NCBI GenBank assembly: GCA_013397695.1
Contig: VYZI01000073.1
Span: 2,418,837 to 2,482,836 of the forward strand
DNA from: Centropus unirufus
Lineage: Eukaryota; Chordata; Aves; Cuculiformes; Centropidae
Reading direction: 5' to 3'
Length of the DNA: 64,000 bases
Shown piece after piece: positions 24,301 through 37,100 of this stretch; position 1 is the stretch's first letter; the number at the start of each line of letters is the position of its first letter. The position numbers were made by a program, and so were the translations under genes. The notes under the pieces are model-generated. The model was not told where the DNA came from. It saw nothing but the letters and a program-made list of their open reading frames with translations, and searched no databases.

Positions 24301-27300
24301 AGGTTACAAAAAAGCCTTTCATTCCTGCTTCCCCTTTTGGAATGGGCAGCCCTTTTATTTTCTGAAATAAAATAACTGCTTACCTTACCAGCAGCATTTC
24401 CCTTCATTTTCTGAATAAGTTCAGAAGATTACAGCAGTCATATTTTACCTTTCAAGAAGCAGCTTTGTATTGATATCGCCCCTATAGTGGCGTGTTTTCT
24501 TTCATTGGCAATTTGTTTGAATGGAGGTGAGATCTGACTCTGTAGCGTCCAGTAGAGTGGGGCCCTGCGGCTGTTTGGCCCTCTTGGATGTTACCAATAA
24601 TTATTTTCACCTTTCAACACAGTGTCACAATTGGGACAATTGGACGCTTTCCCTTTTACTCTCTCACCCAACCAACTCCCATACTACACTTCACCTTTTT
24701 GGAAAAAAAACCCAACCCCAAACAACTATAAATTTTTGCTCTTGAGTCTGCAGTCTTATTTTAAATGGGAATCTCTAGCTCAGTTTAGCTTAATTTTTGA
24801 TTGCATTCCTAGTTTTGGGAAGTATGAAGAGGTAAACAAAGTTATTTGTGTGCAACTCCTTTAAAACTGTTTTGGATTTTCTCCTCTCTAGGTTGAATAC
24901 CCAACTAAATGCTTTCGAATTTCAGCTTTTCTTTCTAATTGTGTTTCTGATCTATTACTCTTTTCCTATTATTTTTGTTTTCCTGCTAGCTTATGTAGCA
25001 CCTCTAAATATGCTGGAATGCATTGGGTTGAAGAAGTGAATTTTGAAAGTAGGAGAAGCTTGTACAAGCGTGCAAGTGCTTAGGGATGTGGGCAGCAGCA
25101 GCCTGGTGCACCCTCCCTTGGACCTGGGCTTGCCTCTTCTCTGATCCCTGCTGCTGTCACACAGCCAATCCACTGATGGGGGATGTGTGAAGGTATAATT
25201 ATGCATTTATTTGTGGTGTTTATTTTGCCCTGATGACCGTGAGTGGAAATACATTGTAGGCTGGTGATATTTGCGCAGTTAAACCAGGAAAATGAAATTC
25301 AAGTGTGATCCAACCTCTTTTTACTCTGGGTATCAAATGCAGACCAGGTACCTATCTGGAAGATCCCTATTAGCCAGTCACATGCTGCTGGGATCTGGGC
25401 AGAAGTGTTTCGTTTGCAACTGCGTTCTGTGTTGCGTAGGTAGTGAGATTACATTATCTGATACTCCCCTTTGGCTTAAAATATAGTCAATAAATCACAG
25501 AAGTGCTAAATCTTTTCATCACGGGGACTTTTGGTCCTGTTACTCTTAAAACTGCTGAGAAGTTATAGTAGATGTTTTTTGAAATATAGTAAATATTTCT
25601 CTCCCCCCAACCTTTGATGTCTTTGCTAAACTAAATTGGCTGAGTTTTCCAAATCCAGACGATTATACAACAGTCTGGTACAATTTTATTTAGTCTAACC
25701 CCATTAGCTTTCGACTTCAGAGCTGGTTTCCTTTTTGCTTCAGCCACTCACATTTGTGAAGTTTTTGCCATTAACAGCCCAATGCATATGTAAAAAAACA
25801 AAAACAAACCCAAACTTCATTAAAACTTTAAAATGCTGCTTCTCTCTAATGAATTTCAAAAGACATGAGTGAATGTGGTGCTGTAAAACTCCAGGGTGTG
25901 GAGCAAAGGCTGGTGCATTCCCTGGGGCTGCACAGGACAAGGGGCTGCAGGTGGGCACAGCCGAGGTCTTTGCCTCTCCTGGGAGAGCTGGAAGGAAGTG
26001 CAGAAATGGCAGCATCTGGATCAGCAGCTTGTATCTACTTTGAACCAGTTTTGCTCCTACGTTTGATAACTCCTCTTAGTGCAGCTGAACAAAAATAGAG
26101 TAATAGTAGAAGAAACTTCTTTCTCTTCATGCATCTTCCCCAGACTTGTTAACTTGGACAGTTAAGAGTCTAATTTCTGCTAAGCTTGTCTCTGTGATGA
26201 AAATCAAGGGAAGATGTCCAGTGGGCCTCTGACAATATTTTTTGTGCCTTCTTAAATATCCCGCTACGCTTTGAAGTATGACTTTGACTTACTTTTATTT
26301 GCTACTTCACATCTTCTTGAGAAAAATGAGGCAATGCTTTGGGGTGCTGTGGCAGTCAGAGGGCCTCATGGGGAGCACCATGAGGCTAGTCACAGCTCTG
26401 CCTCCCTGAAAAGTGTGTGAGAATTGGTATTGGATGTGTGCTCGAGACTGCCAGCTTGGCTTTTGGAGAGGAAAAGCTACAGAGGTGAACTGCCTGAAGC
26501 TTGTTCAGAATTGATACAAGTATGGAACCTCAGAATATAACACCCTTAGGCAACCTTTGTGCTGAAGACAACAGGTCCTAAAGAAACACCAGAGAAGAAA
26601 CTTGCGCAGTTTTCACATTCACCTCAAAAAACTTTGGCCAGATATCTGTAAGGAAAATGTCCAGGTTCAGCTCAGTAGTTGTTACTTTATCTGTCTTTTT
26701 GAATCCCTACTTTTATAAAGTAGGTTTTCCCTTAAACCACTGCTAGCACTGATCTTAAGAGAGTTGACTGAAGAAATTGTGCTCTGACTGAAAGGCAAAG
26801 ATTACATATTGGAGGGATGGTGAGTGTTGAAACATCTAAAGATACTTAGAATGTAGATTCTAAAATGAATATTTTTTCAGCACTCCTTCAAAATAGTATT
26901 GGTTTTATCTGTGCTCTTTTCTCACAAAGAATTGTTTTTTCTTGTCTCCTTCAAAATGCCATTGGCTGACATTTCAGATGCGAGGGTCCTGAACGTTGAG
27001 GCACAATCTGATCTTCACAGGAAGGGCCTGTGTTGTAGCTACTTCAGGAGAGACAGTGATGAGGATGTGTTCTGTAGTGTCATCCTGTGTGCCAGCGTTG
27101 CTTTAGTTCTGATGGAGACAAATGTTACCAGCTTTTTCACAGAAAAGCACTTGTACTGGAAAACGTGTGATATAAGGAATATAGACATGTTGGTTGTCAT
27201 GTGTGTAAATGTTCCTAAAAGAAGTCAGACTTCAAGAGTTTGCAATCAAGAAGAAAGTATTCAAGCCAAGGAAAAGGGATAGAATGATTGGGGAAACAAG

Positions 27301-30300
27301 CTGCTTCATGGGAAAAGCCTGTGTTTTTCTTGTTTTTTCTTCTTTCCAGGTATACTTTAATATCTTTCAGTGAGCTGGCTTATGAGTAAGTAGCAAAGCA
27401 AGTTTTTAGGGCAGTAATTAACAATACAGGGATGGATTTAGACCTGACTGGGCAATTTTGGATGATCCCTTTCCTCATGCCGGAGATAAGGCAGGGAGGC
27501 TGGATAGGAAGCTTGGAGACAAACTGCCCCTTCTTATGATTTACACTGAAAATATTTATGACTGAAGCTAGTGTTTGTTGAACTATGTCAACCTCTGTCC
27601 ATGAAAGTCATGCCATTAAGTTAGTAATTTAAATAAAAAGTCATGTTTGAAGTGATAAAGCATTAATGCTTGTTTGTCAGCACTCCCAAGCAAATTCCTC
27701 TTAGCAAGAAGGGTCTTTCTGTATTCTAAAACGCCTTTGTATTCCTGACAGATTTCTGCCTAAATGTGTTACGTTGTATGAAAGCAGAGTAACTTCAGTT
27801 GAGAAGCTGAAAATCCCTTCTCCTCTGCAGAACGTCCTAGCAGAATATTACTGCAGAAGAGCCACAGAGAAAGTCTGGGTTTTGAGGTGAATGTCATCCT
27901 TTCAATAATAGTTTAAAAGACATTTTTTCCAAAAAAAACCCAACAAACCAAACCATACCAAAGATCCCAAACAGAACAATCTTCTGAACTGTGTTTGTGG
28001 ATAGTGCTTTGCTTTTATTTTTGAAGTTTCAAAGCAAGTAACACATTTATTTATCTTGGGGGTGGTGGAAACAAGGAATGCTTTTTTTCCCCAGCAAGAA
28101 AATAAATGTTCCACATCCTACTTAGCCCTCCACAGCCCAAAGTAGATTTCAGGCCATCCAAGCAAAATACTTTTGGTTTGGACAGTGGAGTGAAAAAGCT
28201 TTTGGAGAAATCTAATTGCAGGAGCTCTAAAACTTCTAGATTTAAAACAATTGGGGTGGTCTGAAAGCTGGCAGTACCATGTGTACCTGAACAAGGATGA
28301 CTGCTACGTATAAAGTCAACTGAAACTGGTCTGGTGTAGATCTTAGCTGTTCAGCTTTGCTCCTCATTCGATAGTGCTGCTGTTGACTTCAGTTTTGGAC
28401 TGGACTTGTCAATGCAGAACTTTACCCTTCAAATGATTGAAACTTATCAGATGACCTTTGGATTCAGAAAGTAAGGATGAAGGCTTTTGAGAGCATTTAG
28501 ACGTTTCCAGAGCTTCCTAAAATGCATATCTGGGGAGAAACTACTGTATTAAAAGTTCACGAGTATGGGTTGTTTATTCGTAAAAGGACCCTAAATCCAT
28601 TAAAATAACCTCTCTGGAATACCTTTGTTCTTCATTCCCCTGCACAAACTTCCTTCTTGCCATCTGAACACAAATGGACGTTTGTCTGCCACCTTCTGCA
28701 TGAGTGCTTGAGCTTCTGTCATTAAATCAGGCAGATGCCCAGTGGTTGGCATCTTCCCAATGTAAGTGGCAAAATCTGCTATGCTATTTTACGGGTGGCC
28801 CCAAAACAGCTATAGCATACTGTGGCCATTGGCACGAGTTGCTGAGGACTTTCTTGGAAGAAGGTGGGAAAGCCATTACTTTCTGCTTTTGCTCTCCCTG
28901 AGAAGTCAAAGTAGATCAAATAACTCTATTATGCAAACAAGTAACAGATACATTATTCATCTCTGTCGCTCCCAGTTCATGCATTTTGTATGTGATCTAT
29001 TTCCTTCTATTTAATGAAGAAGCTAAAAACCTCTTGATCTTGCACTAAGTAGCTCCTATTTATTTATTTATTTTAACGATGTTCTTGTCAGCAAGAAGCC
29101 AGCTTGTAAGAAGCCAGGTCAGGGTGTCCAGTTTACCCAAAGTTAGAAGATTTGACCTAGTTTTAAAATTGGAAATTCCAGCACTGGCCATAATATTTGA
29201 GACCTGTTTTACTGCAACAGTTGGTAACGGAGTTGGCTTTTATATAATTGTGTGTCTGGATGGGATGAGAAAAAAATCCTGTTCTGAGAATTAGATATTT
29301 TAAGGAATATTATGTGGTAGGGAGTGTATCTTGCTGCTGTTTTCATGTCATACTCTTGCCCTGGCAGGGGGAAATAGAAGACTTGAAGTTTATTGAAGAG
29401 TAATACTGTTGGATTAATAAAGGGTTACATTTTCCTCTTGCTTACACAGGCTTTACTTGAATGTGATTGCCTAGACTCCAACCAAGGAAGTGCTGCTGAG
29501 TTAGGCTGTCAAATCATCACTACCGAGCCTTGTGTTTCTGAGCAGTGTCAACCTGAGGCATTGTGATAGCAGCTGTCATGTGTGGGGAGTTTCATTCCTT
29601 CCGAAAGTCTCAAAACACGACTCAGAGGTTTATAGTTTGCTTTAGTTTTTTTTTTTAATTATTCCTTCCCTTCCTTTCTGTTTTACATTTGTGGCTACTT
29701 CCAAATTTCTGTATTCACAATTCTTTACTGATGTTTTTACTTTAACTTCCACCTGTACAAACTCAACTTGAAATCGCAAAATTAATATGTTCTTGCTGCT
29801 TTGCACAAGACAAAATCAGGTTCACGTTATTGAACAGACCACATTAATGCATTGTATTGATACCAATGATAATATTCAGACCTAAAAATTAAATTGATTT
29901 ATCCACTTGAAACTAAGTTATTTGGTCTTTAAGGTACTTGAAGAGCACCTTTCTCTAAAGTTGTGTGTGTTACTGCTAAAATTAGGGGGCAAAAACTCCT
30001 AGGTGAAAAAATCCCATCTGTCTCCTTGTCCAGATCCATAGCAGGACCACAATTATAAATAGTAAGAACAATTTGGTGTTGGACTTAACACTCAGTGCTA
30101 GATACAAGTAAGTACCTAAACAATTCCCAGTTCAATGTTTAATGTTTCAGGTTTAAACATTGTTTTGACCTTGCTTTTCCCAAATATTTGTATGAACTTT
30201 GTCTACAATATTTGGCCCTTAATCAGTAGGTAGCCACACCAGTAATGAGTCTGAAAAGACTTCCAGGGCTTACCCTGGATGGCTGACTATACCAAAACGG

Positions 30301-32846
30301 AATTTTTATTTATGAACCATTACTATAATTAAATTCAAGAGTTTTTTTTAGGTTGTATATTCCCACTGGAAAATAAGAAAAGTAGGTCAAAAAGCATGGA
30401 TATAAATGCACAGCTGTTTTTGGAAGCAGAGCTCAACTCTAGGAGACTTTGAAAGTTCAGTTCTCTTGTGACTGATAGGTTCTGAGCACTGTAAAGGTTT
30501 CTTTTGCTGAGAATGTAGTGAAAAATGAGGAATTGTATTTCTGAGGAATTTAATAACAATGTCGGTTTGGCAGCTATAGGCTAGTTAGACCATAGTGACC
30601 TTATTAAAAAAAACAACCCGATGCTAGGAGTAAAGGCTTGGGAACCTTGTTTCTATATGACACTGAGAACAACAGTAAGAGAACCAACAATAAGAGAACG
30701 AGCAATAAAGCAGCCTGTCTAAAGCCTTTTGGCCTCAGATGGAGACTAACCTTGCATCTGTTTGCATATTGATTCAAGGCCCTAGATCAGGAATGCATCA
30801 GGAACAGGATAGAAGGACTTAAACCTTAATGGTTCTGAAATGCCACCTTAATTTTCAGCACAAGTTTAAGTGCATTACTGATATGAAATCTGGCTTGGAA
30901 GTTACCAAATAAACGAGGTCAATGCATTGTATAACGTGTCTTCAATCACAAAAAGGTACAAGACCACTCTTTGCATGTGTGGACACCCATGTTTATAGTG
31001 ATTTTTTTTTTTTTTTTTATGTGCCCCTGCGACAAAACTCGTAATACTGGAAAGGGATTGTTTGATAGGTCCACCTTGTGTCACTCTTTTCTTGCCAAGG
31101 TATTTTCACAAGGCAACTTTCAACTACCTGTCCTGGGCAGTAGCAGTAGTGAAGACCGGTGACATAGTTTGGAACAGGTTATACCTAACTGCACATCTGG
31201 CTGGTTAAGTAAGTACAGTAGCTCAGTTGTTTCCACTTCATGCTGGAGATGTTTCCCAAGTGTTGCATAATTACTTAGGGGACACTGTACCTGGAAAGTA
31301 ATGTCAAAAAGTATGAACAATATGAGGAGAAAAAAATCCTGAGAAAAATGCCATGACAGATGGCATAATCTTGCCCGTGGTAGTAAAAAATTTGTGTCAG
31401 CATTTCTCCAAGTAATTGAACAGTTGAAACCTCTCTGGTCTGACAGACGCAAAGCAAGCCATTTTTATTTGAAGACTGATAAAGGCATGCAAAGAACGCT
31501 AAGGGTGCTTATGTGTCATCTCGATGTGTGCGCTTGCTGAGATTCCCCAGGCAAAGGAAACAGTATGTGTATGGGGTTTCATGGTGGGGAGGGACAACAA
31601 TAGAGGTTTGAAGAAATCAAACAGATGGATTGAGCCCAGTGGATCTAATTTGTTATCTACTGAGAATCTCTTCAGTTTCAGTTCTCGTGCAAAAATGATA
31701 ATTTTCCTACTGAGTAAAATTCACATTTTTAAACTTGTCAGCGTTTCTATAGCAGTAGAACTGATTATTAGTTTTAATAGACCAGAAAGAAATACTGGAA
31801 TTTTCTTCTTGATGTGGACTGCTGAATAGGTCCTTACTAGTGCTTAGCAGAAATAACAAAATCTTTTTATGTCAGTAGAAAGATGAAATGATGTGCAAAT
31901 TATGTTACTACTCTGTTGTTAGAGACACAATGAATATAAATCTAATGCAATACAGTACCATTCCCATCGCATTTTCTAAGAAAGATGCTTGTTACCCTTC
32001 TGTGCTTCATTTACACCTCAATCCACTGGCAGGTTTACTGGGTACATAGTGAGGTGATGTTACAAATAAAGTTAATTTTAAAGTTGTAAAATCTTGGAAC
32101 CCTCATTTCTTTGTCACCCAATCTAAGGTATATTTTAAAACATCCGTATTTATTTAATCAGAAATGGTTAAAAGCTTTTTTTCAAGCATTTTTTTTTTTT
32201 GCTTTTGCCCTTTCACCTTTGGTCTTCATCTCAGCAAGCTCCAGGTTACTTTCAATATAGGAACATTTCAGTCTCAATCGTCCTTTTTGTGAGGTCTGGT
32301 ATTAGTTGATTCCAAGGGATTCCGTGCTCAAAAAGGAAAGGGGAATATTTACCGGGTAGTTAACACAGATACCATCACCCTCTGCATCCACAGCTTGTTC
32401 TGATTAAGATCAGTTGGCTTGCCACTGGATAAGGACACATTTTTCATTAAGGCTTCATAAATGCAAGAAAAATACATAGTTTTTTGTGTGTTCTTTTGGC
32501 ATCTAAAATGATGTATTTCTTTCATTTCTTATAATGAACAGTGATGCTGAGTAATTCTGTACTACTTAGGAGAGATGATTCTTGCTGTCACCATAATCCC
32601 AACTAGCTCTCTCTACCCTGAACATGAAGAGCACAGTCATGTTCTTCACTCAAACAAAGCTAAAGGATTCATCTGTTTTTACAGAAGGAACAGCCACGTT
32701 CCATCGGTCCAGATAGTTTTATTCCAGATTGTTTTTCTCTTGCTTTCAGGAAAGTATTTGCGGTTGTGTTCACTGTATTATCAATGTAATAGAATGCAAT
32801 TGCTCTTTCACAGTCATCTACCTTTGCAGAATGCCAGGATTGTAAG
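21356..32846 (+). other. GPR158 intron 2, segment b
   Basis: This is AT-rich intron with no recognisable exon. A 17-T homopolymer lies at 31002-31018 and a short ATTT repeat near 29060-29075. The reading frames in this stretch (for example 26899-27282, 24081-24365) have no family motifs, and none is flanked by splice signals that would fit the next GPR158 exon. I see nothing else that can be named. Confidence 0.6.
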
Positions 32847-32848
32847 TA

Positions 32849-34109
32849 TTAGATTATTGCAAAAATAATTGCCATTTCCCCCCAGCTACTTTGAAGCCAT
32901 ATATCTCAGCTTAGAATAAAATTTATCTTTAACTCTAAGAACCGTTGGAATCTATGCATTTTTGCCAACAAGTAACAAGTCTATTCCAGTAGCACAGAAT
33001 TCTGGAGTCCTGGAACTGATGAATTCTTTTAAGGGGGTTAGAGCTGCTGTTTGGTTGTGCAAAAATCCTCTTGCAGGAACTTTTTGAGATGCCTGAAGAT
33101 GCGTTAATCGGTGGTAGAGAGGTCTGGTGAGTAAGCTGTGTAAGGTTGAGTTTTGTAGCACAGTTGTGCAGCTTCTGCAGAATGATTTGCAAGACATGCT
33201 GTTAGATGTTGTCACAAAGAGGAATTAGTCCTTTTCGGTTGACCCATGTCATATCTAAATGTTGCCATTCTTGATGCATTTTGTTGTTTTGCTGGCAATA
33301 CTTGTCTGCTGTGAGGGTTATGCCAGTATTCAAGAAGATGCAGTGGATGATTCCACTTGCCAACTACCAGTCAGTGACCATGTCTTTCTTCTGATGCTGC
33401 TTCATTTTAGGAAAATGTTCTGGTGCTTCACCTCAGTCCAGCCACTGTGTGGAATGCCATCAGTTGTTGTATAGAATTCATGCTTTTGTCCTCTGTCACA
33501 ATGCAGTCAAGAAAGGGATCACTTTTATTGTGCAAAAGAAGTGTAAAACACACTTAGTAATCGCGATTTTGTAATTTTCATTCAGTTTGTGCAGCACCCA
33601 CTTGTTGAGCTTTTTTTGATATTCCAGTTTGATGCAAATCAACCATCAAATGGTCAACATTTAGGTCTTTGCCTCTGGTGTTGTTTTGTGTGGGCCCACT
33701 TCAGTACTTTTTCTCAATTTGCTGTTGTCTGTCACAGAAGAATGTCTGTGACCCTTGTTGTCTTCAAGATTCTTGTTTCCATAACTAAATTTTTGAACCA
33801 ATGTCAAGCTGTACATTCAGCTCAGTCACTTGGCCAAGTGCTTGATTGATATTGCTAGTGGGTTCTGCCACTTTACATCCCCTTTTGAACTCAAATTGAT
33901 TGAATTTCCTTTTCTTCAATCCTTAATTTGACAATGTAATATAGAAAAGAACAAAGAGAGAAGATAAAACCATTAGCATAAAAAGTAGAGGGAAATTTTC
34001 ACTTGAAAATGATACACTAAGTGATCACAGCTAAATAAAAGTTTAATCCAAAAGAAAACATCACTGTTTATGATGACGAAAATAGCATACTTTTTTTTCA
34101 CCAACCTAA
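32849..34109 (-). mobile_element. Hsmar1-like mariner transposon (Galluhop type), both ends present
   Basis: This is a 1,261-bp Tc1/mariner DNA transposon inserted antisense in intron 2. The left end begins TTAGATTATTGCAAAAATAA, close to the Hsmar1-group terminal repeat TTAGGTTGGTGCAAAAGTAA. The right end finishes CACCAACCTAA at 34099-34109, the complement of that repeat. Both ends are flanked by TA (32847-32848 and 34110-34111), the target-site duplication of this superfamily. The length fits a full-size mariner. The interior, read on the minus strand, is a decayed transposase described separately. The chicken member of this group is known as Galluhop. Assignment to that exact family is inference from memory; membership of the Hsmar1-like group is seen directly. 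Confidence 0.92.
32935..33930 (-). pseudogene. Broken mariner transposase
   Basis: The minus strand encodes a mariner (DD34D) transposase remnant, in several frames. From the N-terminus: a FEFK-like start and AEPTSNINQAL helix-turn-helix region (about 33900-33830), a NLEDNKGHRHSS linker corresponding to SLEDEERSGRPS, a WVLH-L-E piece (about 33600), DCIVTEDK (first catalytic Asp), LCDN (second Asp), and SPDLSTTD (third Asp, codon 33107-33109). The end reads FCATGID, CWQKCIDSNGS, and stops at 32935-32937, as in SETMAR/Hsmar1. A stop codon (TAA, 33104-33106) follows the third catalytic Asp directly, and there are several frameshifts and internal stops, so no functional transposase is made. The upstream start is approximate. 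Confidence 0.85.
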
Positions 34110-34111
34110 TA

Positions 34112-37100
34112 TTTCAAGGTGAAGCAAACAGTAATCCAAGGCTCTAGCTGAATTACTGACTGATAGAGTTAAAAATCCTGCAGTGGTAGGGGAAAAAGGG
34201 GCTGAACAAGAAGCCTTGTAGTCCTGTGTTATTGCTTAAAGAGAGTATTCCAGTCTTTTTGGAACAATTCTGTGCTTAGTTTCCTGAAGACAAACATCAG
34301 AAAACTGAGCCCTTGTGCAGGAAAATTTATTTGGAGTTATGAATAACTGCGTGAAATTGGTAGACAACAAGGAGATGACTTGGAGAGGGAGATTCCGCAT
34401 TTGCATTTGTCTAGCTCCAGTTTTTCATCATAAATGTGCTATGAGGACTTAGAAGTACCATGTAAATATCATCTCAACATGCCATATATCTGAAGATCTC
34501 CTTTACTAGCCATAGTAGGTTACTTGAACCAACCATGAGTATTTCTTGGTTGACTTGTCACTACTCTGAGTATTGCACCTTGCAGTGCTTAAAACATGTC
34601 ACTGAAAATAGTGGATGGCATAATACCAAATGGATTAATTAAGAGAAAAAAACCCTTTGGAGGCAATAGTCAACAATATAACATGTCTAGCTGTATTCAA
34701 AATATATTTACTTCAGTTTGAACTGGATGTTGTATTCTTTGGTATGTGACTCAGACTCATTGTTCCAGTGCTTAATGTCAGCTGTATTGAAGTGAGTCTT
34801 GGAGAAACTATCTGAAATCAATGGAGTTGCCCTTTTGCACTGAAATCTGTAACTTCTAAGATAGCTTTGTCAACTGGGTGGGAGGAACCACTTTCTTTGT
34901 ATTCCTGCTAAACAATTTCATTTGTCTTTAGAGCATTTTCATAATTACTCATTCAGTTTCAACAAAATTTCTATAAAGCTACTTGCTCTTGGTTTAACTT
35001 CTTCCAGTGGTCTTTAACGGAACACATGAGATGACAGGCTGTTCCAAAAGTCAATTACTTTAATTGGCAAAAATAATAAACTTATTTCCATTTTGAGGTT
35101 TCAATTTCAAATAATTGGAATGTTTCAGGCCATTTTGTTGGAATAGAGGCAACCCATACTAGAAGTCTGTCTTGCAGGGAAGTAATTATGAAACTAATTC
35201 ATTATTATTTTTTAAATAAATTAAGACTATCATTGTGCATATTTTGCAACCACTGAATCATTTCTATTGCTGTTTTTTACTTCTTCCTTTTATTTGTGTG
35301 TATCTTTCCTGAAATTTGGATGCTAAGACAGGACACTGCCTTTTAATTATGGCCACATGAATGCCACATTTTCTTAACATTTTCTCTCCACTCTTGCAAT
35401 AGTCCCCTTCTAATGTGTGTCAGGATCAACTCTGCTGTCTTAGGAGTAAAGAGTAAATAGTGATCAATTTGGGTCACTGATTTCTAATCTTTTCAGACAT
35501 CATTGAGAGTTTCCCTTATTTGAAGTTCAGTGGTTGTCAGACCACTAAGATTTGTCTGAAGATCTCAACTTCATTCATATTCTGCACAGCTGGTTTCTCT
35601 AACACTGTACTTGATCCACCTTAGCTCCTTGCTCCTTTAGATATAAAATTTCAGGTAGAAGTATGTTAAATTGCATGATCTGTGAACCTTCTTAACTGGC
35701 TGTGAAATTCCTTTTTCCCCTATGTCACCTTAGTAGCACTTGTTCTTGATTATGCTTTCTTTTTAAACAGTGGTTTTCCAAGTTTGTCTTTTCATTTCCT
35801 AGGACATCAGGAGGAATTTCTCATATGTTAAAAAGGGAGAAAATGTGTCTGCTCTTCTTCCTTAGTGAATACATTTTTACATTAACGGCTTATGCATTTG
35901 TACTTGGAGAAGGTAGCAACTGAATTACTTCATTCAAATTAGGTATCTTCCACATACTGTCTGAGTTACTTGCCTAAGTCTGATTTGCTTAGGTCGTAAG
36001 CCTCAACCCTACCCAGACTGTTGGCCTGGCTTTCTTGTGACTTTCTTGTTAATGCTTTTTGTTAACCAGAACTAAAGCATTTTTCATCATCATTTTGAGT
36101 GAAATTTTCTTCTACTCCTATAAATGAGACATTTGTGCAGATGTTTCTGCAGCAGAAGGGCAGTATAGACTTCTGAACATAACACATTCACCTTTGTAGC
36201 TTGAGCAGGAGCTTGGCAACACGAGCAACTGGGGTACAGATGGAGCTTCAGGTCCATAGTAGCTACACAAGGTGTCTAGACATCCCTGTCTGGCTGGGAC
36301 AGTTCTGAAACAGAATGTCCTGGCATCCTAATGGAAAGAGTCAGGATGTTTGTGTCCTGATATCTTCACAGAGCATGAGGTTTTCTTTCTAAAATCTTCC
36401 CCCCTAGCCTGCAGTGCTGGGAATGAAGCTGTTTCTGAGCCTCGTCTGTGAAATGTGATCACTGCACTGACTTATGGAACCTGACACAGAGCAGGTCCCT
36501 GTCACATGCACTAAGTGGCTGCACAATATATATATGTAAAATCTATGAAAATTCCCATCAGGAAGAAAGCATCATGCATTTAGAAACAGAAAAAAATCTC
36601 TTTGTATTCCTGTTGCAAATTTCAGAGGTTATTCACTGAAGGCTTGAACTGTCTCTACACATTAAATGTTAGTTATAAATTTTTCTTGTCCAAACTGATT
36701 ACCATGCATTCTGTGACCTTTTTAAATTGACAGCAATTAATTTTTGAAGACCTACAAATGAATAAGGTCCAGCCAAAATTAATGATCAATTAAAGAGTTG
36801 CAGCATCACAGCGAGGCTGAACTGCCTCGTTCCTTTGTCTGCTTTGCAGCCTGTCCTGCAGCCCTTGGCTTCTGTGTTGTATACACCCGCTGTGCAGTGC
36901 CTGCATTTCTGTGCAGTCAGTGTTTGTCTCAGTGTTTGTTACTTCAACCATTCATGGTCAGCAGTGGGAGCGATACAGGGTAGTTAGGACTACATCTTTT
37001 CCATTGATTTTTCTAGGTGTCTTGTCCCAGGAGAATCCAAATAGAGCAACTGTGTCTCTATCACCCTGAAGATGCTGGCCTTCTTATGCCCTGAGCTATT

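Noticed and set aside
33259..33849. Two + strand frames of 71 and 86 codons
   Set aside because: They are antisense shadows of the mariner transposase, which reads on the minus strand.
35765..35790. CAGTGGTTTTCCAAGTTTG resembling a hAT (Charlie) terminal repeat
   Set aside because: Only one end is seen, with no partner end, 8-bp duplication or transposase remnant nearby.
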